Shown: positions 1 to 6,406 of the stretch, in pieces
Position numbering within the stretch: position 1 is the first letter of the stretch
Layout: each line of letters begins with the position of its first letter
NCBI GenBank assembly: GCA_905188085.1
Contig: CAJJKN010000016.1
Span: 1-13,274, forward strand
Reading direction: 5' to 3'
DNA: 13,274 nt
Source of the DNA: an uncultured Bacillota bacterium
GTDB lineage: Bacteria; Bacillota; Clostridia; Christensenellales; QAND01
Notes under the pieces: generated by a model
The model's input: the letters and a program-made list of their open reading frames with translations, nothing else
What the model was told of the DNA's origin: nothing
Databases searched by the model: none
Translations under genes and position numbers: made by a program

Positions 1-50
1 TCGTAGGTTCCCCCTGCTTCTTTCGCTTCCTTTCCAGCGAGAAAGGAAGA
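1..50 (+). repeat. Module C copy 1 (double hairpin), cut by window start
   Basis: The first 50 bases match the 3' part of the double-hairpin module seen whole at 3165-3223 and 8765-8824. The right arm of hairpin 1 (GGTTCCCCC) and all of hairpin 2 (CTTCCTTTC, loop CAGCGA, GAAAGGAAG) are present; the left arm lies before the window. An A-rich stretch follows, then the first AGAAACG unit about 40 bases on, the same spacing as in the other two copies. Confidence 0.85.
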
Positions 51-80
51 ATAAAAAAAGCAATTTCCGTGCTTGTACAA

Positions 81-330
81 ACTCATCTAGAAACGGGCTC
101 TCTGCTTAGCACCCTCTTAAAAAATCTTCTCTAAAAACCCATCCAGAAATGTCTACCCTGCTCAGCACCTTCCACAGCTTAGCCCAAATCATAAGCTGGA
201 TGAGAAACGCAAACCCTTCCCCCACACTTTCCAATATTGCTTTTCCTCCATCACCTGATAAGAAACGCCCCTCCTCCCCCGCACCTTCTTCCATCTATCT
301 CAAAACAATTGCCTGATGAGAAACGAATCT
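81..330 (+). repeat. AGAAACG tandem array, region 1 (five units)
   Basis: Degenerate tandem repeat with AGAAACG cores at 89, 145 (AGAAATG), 203, 261 and 319, giving steps of 56, 58, 58 and 58 bases. Between cores the sequence is pyrimidine-rich and keeps related words (CACCTTCTA-like about 20 bases after the core; CCTGATG or TGGATG just before it). The first two units are the A/T-richer subtype (CTTAGCACC then CTAAAAA), the later ones C-rich. The array ends about 55 bases before the promoter of the malic enzyme gene. No credible gene lies in 1-450. Confidence 0.85.
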
Positions 331-379
331 CCTTCACCCCCTCCCCTTCCCCCTTTCCTCCTCTCCAAACCTTTTTTCT

Positions 380-403
380 CCGGAGTATTTGCGCAAACTC
401 CGG
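380..403. promoter_or_regulatory. Inverted repeat over the malic enzyme -35 region
   Basis: CCGGAGT (380-386) and ACTCCGG (397-403) form a perfect 7-bp inverted repeat. The centre contains the palindrome TTGCGCAA. It covers the predicted -35 hexamer, so it could be a repressor operator. The binding protein cannot be named from the window. Confidence 0.45.
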
Positions 404-416
404 CGGGTGGTATAAT
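388..416 (+). promoter_or_regulatory. Predicted sigma-70-type promoter of malic enzyme gene
   Basis: A perfect -10 TATAAT lies at 411-416. The best -35 is weak: TTTGCG at 388 (17-bp spacer) or TTGCGC at 389 (16-bp spacer), inside the inverted repeat 380-403. The expected 5' leader is about 30 bases. Confidence 0.6.
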
Positions 417-452
417 AAATAAAATAAACAAAATTGCCGGGGGAAACAGGCC

Positions 453-1610
453 ATGGATTATAACAAACAAGCATTGCAAATGCATGAACAATACCGCGGA
501 AAATTGGAAGTGGTGTGCAAAGCACCGCTGGAAACCAGGGACGATTTGTCCGTGGCGTATACGCCCGGCGTGGCAGAGCCCTGCCGTGCCATCGCCAAAA
601 ATAAAGAAGACGTGTATCGCTATACCACCAAAGGCCATATGGTCGCCGTCGTGACGGACGGCACCGCCGTTCTCGGCCTGGGCGATATCGGCCCGGAGGC
701 CGCTCTGCCCGTGATGGAGGGCAAAGCCGCCCTGTTCAAAAAGTTCGGCGGGGTGGATGCCGTGCCCATCTGCCTAGATACCAAAGATCCCGAAGAAATC
801 ATCCGCACGGTGCAGTGCCTGGCGCCCGCGTTCGGCGGAATCAATTTGGAGGACATCTCCTCCCCGCGTTGCTTTGAAATTGAACAGCGGCTGGAAGCGA
901 TGCTGGAGATCCCCGTGTTTCATGATGACCAGCACGGCACCGGCATCGTCGTAACCGCAGCGCTGATGAACGCGCTCAAGGTCGTCGGCAAAAAGATCGA
1001 CGAAATCCGCGTGGTGCTCAACGGCCCGGGCGCAGCCGGCACAGCCATCATCCGCATGATGCTCGCCGCCGGCGTGAAAGACATCATCGCCGTGGACGAA
1101 AACGGCATCTTGTATAAAGAGCGCGGCATCGGCATTCAAGACCATAAAAAAGAGCTGTGCGAGGTCACAAACCTGACGGATAGGCGCGGCACCCTGGCCG
1201 ACGCCGTTCAGGGCGCGGACGTGTTTGTCGGCGTATCCGTGCCCGGCGTTTTAACCCCCGCCATGATCCGCACCATGGCCAAAGACCCCATCGTCTTTGC
1301 CATGGCAAACCCCACGCCGGAAATCATGTATGACGAAGCCAAAGCCGCCGGCGTGCGCGTGATGGGCACCGGGCGCAGCGATTTTCCGAACCAGATCAAT
1401 AACCTGCTGGCCTTCCCCGGCGTTTTCAAAGGGGCGCTGGCCGTGCGCGCGCGCGATATCAACTATGAAATGAAAGTGGCCGCCGCCAAAGCCATCGCCG
1501 CCACCGTTCCGGACGAAGCGTTAAACGAAGAAAACATCATCCCCAGCGTGTTTGATAAGCGCGTAACGGAAAACGTGGCGCAGGCCGTGGCGCAGGCCTG
1601 GCAAAAATAA
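453..1610 (+). CDS. NAD(P)-dependent malic enzyme (oxaloacetate-decarboxylating)
   Basis: Cytosolic enzyme that oxidatively decarboxylates malate to pyruvate and CO2 with reduction of NAD(P). The 385 residues fit the short bacterial malic enzyme class with no C-terminal phosphotransacetylase extension. Visible motifs: YTPGVAEP with the catalytic Tyr at about 36; the Lys of MEGKAALFKKFGG at 91; metal ligands in NLED (133-134) and FHDDQHGTG (158-159); a dinucleotide fold NGPGAAGTA from about 190 with Asp at 215 after the second strand, which favours NAD (inference); and NPTPE (286-290) followed by GRSDFPNQINN (307-317). The ATG at 453 is chosen because a GGGGG tract lies 10 bases before it and the protein starts at the usual family position. 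It is a single-gene unit with its own promoter and the terminator at 1623-1645. The symbol could be maeA/mleA-like but is not assigned. Confidence 0.95.
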   Translation: MDYNKQALQMHEQYRGKLEVVCKAPLETRDDLSVAYTPGVAEPCRAIAKNKEDVYRYTTKGHMVAVVTDGTAVLGLGDIGPEAALPVMEGKAALFKKFGGVDAVPICLDTKDPEEIIRTVQCLAPAFGGINLEDISSPRCFEIEQRLEAMLEIPVFHDDQHGTGIVVTAALMNALKVVGKKIDEIRVVLNGPGAAGTAIIRMMLAAGVKDIIAVDENGILYKERGIGIQDHKKELCEVTNLTDRRGTLADAVQGADVFVGVSVPGVLTPAMIRTMAKDPIVFAMANPTPEIMYDEAKAAGVRVMGTGRSDFPNQINNLLAFPGVFKGALAVRARDINYEMKVAAAKAIAATVPDEALNEENIIPSVFDKRVTENVAQAVAQAWQK

Positions 1611-1622
1611 CCGGGCAAAACG

Positions 1623-1645
1623 GGAGGCGCAAGCCTCCTTTTTTT
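1623..1645 (+). terminator. Rho-independent terminator after malic enzyme
   Basis: GGAGGC (1623-1628), GCAA tetraloop, GCCTCC (1633-1638), then seven T (1639-1645), 13 bases after the stop codon. Confidence 0.92.
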
Positions 1646-1732
1646 GTGGAAAATCTGTGCGTGCCAACCCAAAACCCTTTTGGCCCTCCGCCCGGCAAGC
1701 CCGGCCCTCTCCCTTTTTCTTCACTACCTTGC

Positions 1733-1766
1733 GTAAAAAGAAAAAGCCGCGGAGATTGTCCGCGGC
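1733..1766 (-). terminator. Rho-independent terminator of the DUF6530-type gene
   Basis: On the minus strand a perfect 8-bp stem, GCCGCGGA (1759-1766 read in reverse) and TCCGCGGC, closes a 5-base loop and is followed by TTTTTCTTTTT. It lies just after the stop codon of the convergent gene. The 1646-1732 stretch between the two terminators holds nothing I recognise. Confidence 0.9.
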
Positions 1767-1778
1767 AAAGGGCGAAAT

Positions 1779-2258
1779 TCAATAGCCCATTTCCTTGAGC
1801 AGGCGGGCCAGCGTGGCAAACCGTTCGCCAAGCAGCTCGCCGTCTTTGGCCAAAGCATCGGCAAACAGCCGAATGTCCTCGTCGATTTTCGGGTTTTTGG
1901 TGCAGACGGAAACGGTCATCGCGTCGCCCTGCAATCCAATGCGGTCCACAACCGGGTGCTCCGGATCGTACATGTTTTCATAGCGATAGGCCTCGCGGAA
2001 ATACTGCGCGCCGCGGCACACCAAAATCGCGAGATCCAGCACGCGGTGCAGCGGCATTTCCTCGCTTTGGCGCGACCATTTTTCCCCCGTATAGCGCCAC
2101 ACCTTGGCGGAAATGTCCACCTTGCCGCGGTCGTTCCACTGCGCCAGGCCCAGGGAAAGCCCCTGTGCATCGGTATCGTAGGCGCTGCGGCCGTCTATCT
2201 GCGCATAATCCTCCGCCACAAGCACCGGTTTATGTTTAAGCGTTGTGGGAATCTCCAT
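1779..2258 (-). CDS. DUF6530 family protein, function unknown
   Basis: A 159-residue soluble protein with no signal peptide or membrane segment. From memory, the block PTTLKHKPVLVAEDY, the DTDAQGLSLGLAQWNDRGK stretch (about 30-48), WRYTGEKWSRQSEEMPLHR (about 54-72) and DLAILVCRGAQYF (about 75-87) match the DUF6530 family, a small bacterial family without a known role. The highly conserved acidic and basic residues (NDRGKVD, KWSRQSEE) could form an active or binding site, but that is a guess. The ATG at 2256-2258 is preceded by AAGGAG (2266-2271) at ideal spacing. It is a single-gene unit whose promoter is overlapped by a perfect 15-bp inverted repeat, so expression is probably repressible. 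I give no biochemical function. Confidence 0.8.
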   Translation of the reverse strand: MEIPTTLKHKPVLVAEDYAQIDGRSAYDTDAQGLSLGLAQWNDRGKVDISAKVWRYTGEKWSRQSEEMPLHRVLDLAILVCRGAQYFREAYRYENMYDPEHPVVDRIGLQGDAMTVSVCTKNPKIDEDIRLFADALAKDGELLGERFATLARLLKEMGY

Positions 2259-2273
2259 ATAAAAGCTCCTTTC

Positions 2274-2316
2274 GATAATATAATTACTAATTTACTAAAC
2301 CAGTAATTATATTATC
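2274..2316. promoter_or_regulatory. Perfect 15-bp inverted repeat, probable operator
   Basis: Arm GATAATATAATTACT (2274-2288) and its exact reverse complement (2302-2316) are separated by 13 bases. The inner part also holds a smaller palindrome TTACT-AAACC-AGTAA (2292-2306). The right arm covers the -10 hexamer and start site of the minus-strand promoter; the left arm lies in the short leader next to the ribosome binding site. This arrangement fits a dimeric repressor such as a MarR or TetR family member (inference), or a leader hairpin. Confidence 0.7.
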
Positions 2317-2337
2317 GCAAACAAATTCGCTTGTCAA
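2309..2337 (-). promoter_or_regulatory. Promoter of the DUF6530-type gene
   Basis: Minus strand: perfect -35 TTGACA (2332-2337), 17-bp spacer, -10 TAATAT (2309-2314). The predicted start near 2302 gives a leader of about 45 bases. Confidence 0.75.
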
Positions 2338-2424
2338 CAGCTTCTCCCACGCCTGTCGCCCGCAATCTCCCTCCGTTTGTATTTCCGCCCCGCAACAGGC
2401 CGTTTCAGTCATATTTTTACCCTA

Positions 2425-2640
2425 CTACGAAAAATACACGTCCCGCCTCGCACCTTCTATCGCCTCTCCCCGTACCAAATCCCGCCAAAAACAAATTCTT
2501 TTCTCCTCGCCTTCTTCCCCCTATCCTTACTCCCAACCTTAACCAGAAACGCAGCTCCTTCCCCGCACCTTCTTCACCCTATCCCAGCACTGCCGCCTGA
2601 TGAGAAACGAGAAATCTGCCCCGCACAATTCATCCTCAAA
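2425..2640 (+). repeat. AGAAACG tandem array, region 2a (degenerate)
   Basis: Clear cores lie at 2545 and 2603 (58 apart), and decayed ones near 2484 (CCAAAAACAAA) and 2425 (ACGAAAAATACACG) keep the roughly 59-base rhythm. The words CGCACCTTCTATCGCC and GCACCTTCTTCACCCTATCCC recur between them. The stretch 2338-2424 before it is pyrimidine-rich with no gene that I can support. Confidence 0.7.
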
Positions 2641-2767
2641 GCAGTGCGGCGGTGGGCGGGCAGTGCCCGCTTCCTTTTCCGGCCAAGATTTCTGTATTCA
2701 GCCATCCCTCTGCCCCGGGTAATTATTCTAACTTTTTACCCTCCTTAGCTTTCCGCCCGCGCGGTGC
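2641..2767 (+). repeat. Module A copy 1, long form
   Basis: About 127 bp starting GTGCGGCGGTGGGCGGG and ending CCGCCCGCGCGGTGC, so the two ends are imperfect inverted repeats. Inside are a small hairpin GCGGGC-AGT-GCCCGC, then TTTTCCGGCC and CTGCCCCGGGTA, shared with copies at 8414, 12791 and 13039. It sits between two AGAAACG units. Confidence 0.8.
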
Positions 2768-2942
2768 TTTTTCTATTTCATCTTGATGAGAAACGCGAGC
2801 TTTGCAAGCACCTTCTACAACTCATCCCAGCACTATCGTCTGACGAGAAACACTCACCTCGCTTAGCACCTTCTGCCGTCTATCCTAATCTAAAAATCTA
2901 GCGAGAAACAAACACTCCGCCTAGCACAAATTCAATCCTAAT
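2768..2942 (+). repeat. AGAAACG tandem array, region 2b
   Basis: Cores at 2789 (TTGATGAGAAACG), 2846 and 2904 (both decayed to AGAAACA), with steps of 57 and 58 bases. GCACCTTCTAC-type and CATCCCAGCACT-type words lie between them. Confidence 0.8.
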
Positions 2943-2976
2943 GTAGCGCGGCGGTGGAACGTCGCCCGCGCGGTAC
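2943..2976 (+). repeat. Module A copy 2, short form (start of composite block II)
   Basis: 34 bp: GTAGCGCGGCGGTGG, AACGTC, GCCCGCGCGGTAC. Both ends of the long form are kept but the roughly 90-bp interior is absent, leaving a strong near-perfect hairpin. The same junction occurs at 8635-8667. An AGAAACG core at 2997 and an ATATAT stretch follow, and module B begins 37 bases after the end. Confidence 0.85.
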
Positions 2977-3013
2977 TTTCCCACTTCAGCCTGACGAGAA
3001 ACGAAAAATATAT

Positions 3014-3168
3014 CCCCTTGAGCAGGGGCTATCGAGAGGGGGCGGGCTGTGCCCGTCGCCCCGTCCGGCCCCTCTTTATCCTTTCTCTTGCCTCCTGCCC
3101 CGGGTATTTTCTTCCGTGCTTTTCCCTCTTTGCTTTCCCCCGTCGAACGTTGAAAGGGGGGCAAGGGG
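3014..3168 (+). repeat. Module B copy 1, long form
   Basis: Starts CCCCTTGAGCAGGGGC and ends in GCAAGGGG, giving inverted ends (CCCCTTGA against TCAAGGGG in the other copies). GGGCTGTGCCC, GTCCGGCCC and CTGCCCCGGGTATT in the interior are shared with the long form of module A, and CGTCGAACGTTGAAAGG lies near the right end. Confidence 0.82.
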
Positions 3169-3223
3169 GAACCATCGTAGGTTCCCCCTGCTTCTTTCGC
3201 TTCCTTTCCAGCGAGAAAGGAAG
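3165..3223 (+). repeat. Module C copy 2 (two adjacent hairpins)
   Basis: Hairpin 1: GGGGGAACC (3165-3173), loop ATCGTA, GGTTCCCCC (3180-3188). Hairpin 2: CTTCCTTTC (3200-3208), loop CAGCGA, GAAAGGAAG (3215-3223). Both stems are perfect 9-bp matches. An A-rich tract follows, not a T tract, so it is not a plus-strand terminator. Confidence 0.88.
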
Positions 3224-3911
3224 AAATAAAAAAACAAACTTCGTTCTTGTACAAACCCAGCAAGAAACGAGCTCCCTGCTTAGCTCCTTTCTTAAAAACA
3301 TTCTTCTCTACAAATCTCGCCAGAAACGATCTTTCTGCTTAGCACCTTTCCTAAAAATCATCTTTTCTAAAAAGCCTGAATAGAAACGTCCACTCCACCC
3401 CGCTCCTTCTTCACCCCATCCCCGCACTTCCATTTGATGAGAAACGAAAACTTTTCTCCGTACCTTCCAATACCGCCTAACTCACTGCCGTTTGACGAGA
3501 AACGTCCACTCCGCCCCGCTCCTTCCTTAAAAAATACTCTTCTATAAAAAACCCAACCAGAAACGTCCGCCCTTCTCAGCTCTTCCATAAAAATCCAAAA
3601 CCCATCTTTCCTCCAAAATCCAAACAGAAACGAAAACTTTTCCCCGTACCTTCCACACCCTATCCCCGCACCACCGCCTGACGAGAAACGTTTCTTCCGC
3701 TCGGCACCTTCCAATATTGCTTATCCTCTATCGCCTGACGAGAAACGAAATCCCCTCCCCCCACCTTCTACACCTCGCCTAACGCACCGTCGCCTGCCGA
3801 GAAACGCAAACCCTTTCCCCGTGCCTTCCTAATCTCGCTTGCCCTACAAACGCAAATCTTTCTCCGCACCTTCCAATATCGCCTAACGCACCGTCGCCTG
3901 ACGAGAAACGG
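3224..3911 (+). repeat. AGAAACG tandem array, region 3 (longest, twelve units)
   Basis: Cores at 3263, 3322, 3382, 3440, 3498, 3559, 3625, 3684, 3741, 3800, 3846 (decayed ACAAACG) and 3904; steps mostly 57-61 bases. The first units carry the A/T-rich subtype (GCTTAGCACC, then CTTAAAAA, then CCAGAAACG). Later ones carry the C-rich subtype (GTACCTTCCA, TATCCCCGCAC, CGCCTGACGAGAAACG). Units resemble each other along their whole length, so this is a degenerate satellite rather than repeats with unrelated spacers. It ends 35 bases before the bidirectional terminator of the OST-HTH gene. Confidence 0.9.
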
Positions 3912-3945
3912 AACCTTTACTTCTCCGTCCCCCCTTTCCCCCACC

Positions 3946-3980
3946 AAAAAAGGCCCTGCCAACCCGGCAAGGCCCTTTTT
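3946..3980 (-). terminator. Terminator of OST-HTH/DUF3825 gene (possibly bidirectional)
   Basis: Stem GGCC-C-TGCC (3952-3960), loop AACCC, GGCA-A-GGCC (3966-3974). A-run 3946-3951 gives six U on the minus strand, and T-run 3976-3980 also allows plus-strand termination, shielding the gene from transcripts of the array. Confidence 0.88.
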
Positions 3981-3988
3981 CCTCTGTC

Positions 3989-6256
3989 TTATTCGTCCTC
4001 TTGTTCCTCCAGCGCGTCGTCTATGCTGTCCGTGCGCAGCCAATCGCTGTCCGGCCGGCAGACCAGCCGCGCATCCAAATACGCCTGCGACAGCGTCAAG
4101 ATCGTCTGCCCCTGATAGTTGCCGCTCATCGTGCGCTGCACCACCAGCGCCACATCCGTCTTGTTCTCCTCGCTCAAACACAGCGGCAGCAGCAGCGACA
4201 TCGCGTTGCCCCGCGGGTAAAACATCGGAATCGCCGTCTTGTAGTTCCAGCTCACCCGCTTTACCGCCAAATCAATCGCGTCTTTAATGCGGTTGCGTAT
4301 CCGGTTAAACAGCCACTGCGTGTCCTCTATATATTCGCCCAGCTGCTGCATGGCGCGCCCCCGGGCCGCCGGCGTGGCCGCCCGTTCCACCTTGGCCAGC
4401 ATCGCCATCGCCTCCGTGCTGTCATAACACTGGTTGCGCAAAAACGCCATCGGCAGCCGCTTTACATTGTCTATAATAATGTGCTGATAATCCACAATCG
4501 GCGTGCGCTGCGGCTCGTATAACACATCGCGCAGATCCTCAAAATAGGTGGCCGCCTGCGGCAGCGGATTAAATTTATCCGTCAGCTTTTTGCCGATGCC
4601 CCGCTCGCCCGCCCGGCAAAATCCGGCCAGCTGCCACCGGCTCTGCCCGCCGTGGTTCGGCTCAAAACAAGCGTAGATTTCGTCATACGACGGCGTCACC
4701 AGCCCCGTGTTAAACGCCGCAAAATCCTGCGTCTGTGTAATGCGTATTTTGTTTTGCACTTTCAGCCTGTAAAACGTATAGCATAAATAGCTGTGCAGCA
4801 GGCGGTAGCCGCCCTGCTCATCCTGGGTCAGAAAATCCCAGTTTTCCGGCAGTGCCTTGTCCGCCAGGGTTTGCAGCGTTTCCGTCCAGTTGCCCATGTA
4901 GGCAAACGCCTCCAGCTCCTTGCCCGGCTGCACAAACCGCTGCCGCGGCTTTTCCTGCGTCTGCATTGCCGCCGGCCGAATCTCCGTCTTTTTTACCGGC
5001 CGGTTTTCCCGGGAAAACGCCGGGCGCTGCTCTGTTTTGCTCCGGCTCTCCGGCTGCGCCGGGTCCTCTCTGAAATCCACAAAAAACCACGGCTGCATGT
5101 TTGCGTGAATGTTGCGCTCAAAATACGCAAAGATTGGCCGCCCCGTTTCCGCAAACAGCATGCCCGTATCAAACCACGCATGTTCCGTCGTTTCCACAGG
5201 CTGCACCGTTTCAAACCGCTGCACCAGATATTCCATCGGCGAAAGCTTTGTGCCGCACAGCTCCGCCAACGGCAACACCTTGGCCGCCGGCACAAACGCA
5301 AAGCCAAACAGCCCCCGCTTCTGCCGGGTCAAAGGCTCCTGCTTAAAATTCGTCCTTTGCAAAGGCTGCGGCCTATTTAGGGCTTCCTGCGGCTTTACGG
5401 CAGCTTCCCGCGCGCCCGCCTGCTTGTTAAAATGCACCAGATAATACGGCGCATGCCCCGGCACCGCCACGCAGGATTCCAGCGTCATCCCGCCCAGCCA
5501 GGACACCAGATCCGCCAGCTTCATAAAGCCCAGGCCCCGGTAGTTTACCCCTGCCTTGCATAAGCAGTTGCCCACCTCTGCCAGCGTCTCTGTTTCCCTG
5601 CCTTCAAACGCCTGGAATAGCAGCGCGCGGATCTCCTGCTTTTGTGCCTGTTCATCATACGCCAACGGCGGCAAAATCACCGTTTCCTGCGGCGGCTGGC
5701 CCGCATATTGGGGCCGCTGCTGTTTTACCGTAAAGCCCGGCAGCGCCTCTATCATCTGCCCCGGGCTGGCAAACCCGCGCTGTTTATAGTCTATCCCCTG
5801 CCTTTGCAGCAATAGGCTGATTTCGTCCATCGGCACCTGCTTTTGCCCGCCCAGCGTGGTGCAAATCCTGCGCCCCAGCTCTTCGGCCCGGCGCTCTGCC
5901 TGCCGCTGCTGCCAAAGGGCCGCGTCTGCCGTCTGCCTGTCCGCTTGCGGGTGCGGTGCGGCGGCCTGCCTGGGTTCCGGCGCCCTGCCAAACGACCTTG
6001 CGCCCTGCTCCCTTGCCTCCGTTTTGGGCATATGCACCACCGTGTACGGCGGGTTGCCCGGGGCAGACACTCGGTCCTCCAGCGAAAACGCCGTCAACGC
6101 CCGCATAAAATCGCCCAGTTTGGCATACCCCATGGCTTTGTATTGTATGCCCTCCCTTTGCAGCAATAGGCCGATCTCTGCCATGTTCACTTCCTCTTTG
6201 CCGGCAAACGCCCGACAAATCTTTTCCGTCAGTTCCGTTTGTATTCTTTCTTCCAA
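3989..6256 (-). CDS. Triple OST-HTH/LOTUS-like domain protein with DUF3825-like C-terminus
   Basis: A 755-residue soluble protein, probably RNA-binding. Three N-terminal repeats share the pattern E(I/V)xxxLxxxGxxYxxxGfxxxxxxxxxLxGfT, typical of OST-HTH/LOTUS winged-helix domains, at about 10-76, 126-196 and 207-276. Copies 1 and 3 continue into GNPPYTVVHM and GHAPYYLVHF. The linker 78-125 is Ala/Gln/Arg-rich. The C-terminal half (about 446-742) resembles DUF3825: FAYMGNW, YLCYTFYRLKVQNKI, FNTGLVTPSYDEIY, YYPRGN-like FYPRGNAMSLLLPLCL, then ALVVQRT and TILTLSQAYLDARL. OST-HTH plus DUF3825 is a recognised bacterial pairing; its role is unknown. Region 330-400 (FDTGM, IFAYFERN, QPWFFVDF) looks like a second partial DUF3825 copy. 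The start is TTG at 6254-6256, 9 bases after GAGG; no better ATG precedes it. It has its own promoter and terminator. Confidence 0.85.
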   Translation of the reverse strand: MEERIQTELTEKICRAFAGKEEVNMAEIGLLLQREGIQYKAMGYAKLGDFMRALTAFSLEDRVSAPGNPPYTVVHMPKTEAREQGARSFGRAPEPRQAAAPHPQADRQTADAALWQQRQAERRAEELGRRICTTLGGQKQVPMDEISLLLQRQGIDYKQRGFASPGQMIEALPGFTVKQQRPQYAGQPPQETVILPPLAYDEQAQKQEIRALLFQAFEGRETETLAEVGNCLCKAGVNYRGLGFMKLADLVSWLGGMTLESCVAVPGHAPYYLVHFNKQAGAREAAVKPQEALNRPQPLQRTNFKQEPLTRQKRGLFGFAFVPAAKVLPLAELCGTKLSPMEYLVQRFETVQPVETTEHAWFDTGMLFAETGRPIFAYFERNIHANMQPWFFVDFREDPAQPESRSKTEQRPAFSRENRPVKKTEIRPAAMQTQEKPRQRFVQPGKELEAFAYMGNWTETLQTLADKALPENWDFLTQDEQGGYRLLHSYLCYTFYRLKVQNKIRITQTQDFAAFNTGLVTPSYDEIYACFEPNHGGQSRWQLAGFCRAGERGIGKKLTDKFNPLPQAATYFEDLRDVLYEPQRTPIVDYQHIIIDNVKRLPMAFLRNQCYDSTEAMAMLAKVERAATPAARGRAMQQLGEYIEDTQWLFNRIRNRIKDAIDLAVKRVSWNYKTAIPMFYPRGNAMSLLLPLCLSEENKTDVALVVQRTMSGNYQGQTILTLSQAYLDARLVCRPDSDWLRTDSIDDALEEQEDE

Positions 6257-6299
6257 AATGTTCTTCCTCTTTCTAATTCTCGGTTTCTCGTCTATACAG

Positions 6300-6322
6300 G
6301 GCGCACAATTTCCCTGTGCGCC
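6300..6322 (-). other. Hairpin in the 5' leader of the OST-HTH gene
   Basis: GGCGCACA (6300-6307) and TGTGCGCC (6315-6322) form a perfect 8-bp stem with a 7-base loop. It lies between the predicted start site (about 6357) and the TTG codon, with no T tract, so a leader element rather than a terminator. Confidence 0.55.
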
Positions 6323-6363
6323 TTGTCCGTCTCCTTGTTGATCCCTATTGTTGGGTTTTCCAT

Positions 6364-6392
6364 ATTATCCCACCCGGGCGTACATTTTTCAA
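6364..6392 (-). promoter_or_regulatory. Predicted promoter of the OST-HTH gene
   Basis: Minus strand: -35 TTGAAA (6387-6392), 17-bp spacer, -10 GATAAT (6364-6369). The leader would be about 100 bases and contain the hairpin 6300-6322. It makes the gene independent of the upstream Dabb gene. Confidence 0.55.
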
Positions 6393-6406
6393 TGCACCCG
6401 CGCGCA

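Noticed and set aside
3165..3223. Module C as a Rho-independent terminator
   Set aside because: The stems are good, but no T tract follows on either strand; the downstream stretch is A-rich on the plus strand.
3367..3714. Minus-strand reading frames through the repeats (for example 3367-3714, 9021-9227, 8358-8864), rich in FSSGGGAG-like words
   Set aside because: They are translations of the satellite unit. They have no ribosome binding sites, and composition and length follow the repeat rather than a protein family.
3224..3911. CRISPR array
   Set aside because: The regular 57-61-bp rhythm looks like one, but the conserved core is only about 7-12 bp, core copies vary, the supposed spacers resemble each other, and no cas gene is present.
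4001..5380. Plus-strand open frames of 173 and 195 codons opposite the OST-HTH gene
   Set aside because: Antisense shadows, very rich in Arg, His, Gln and Leu, with no ribosome binding site; the minus-strand gene has clear domains.
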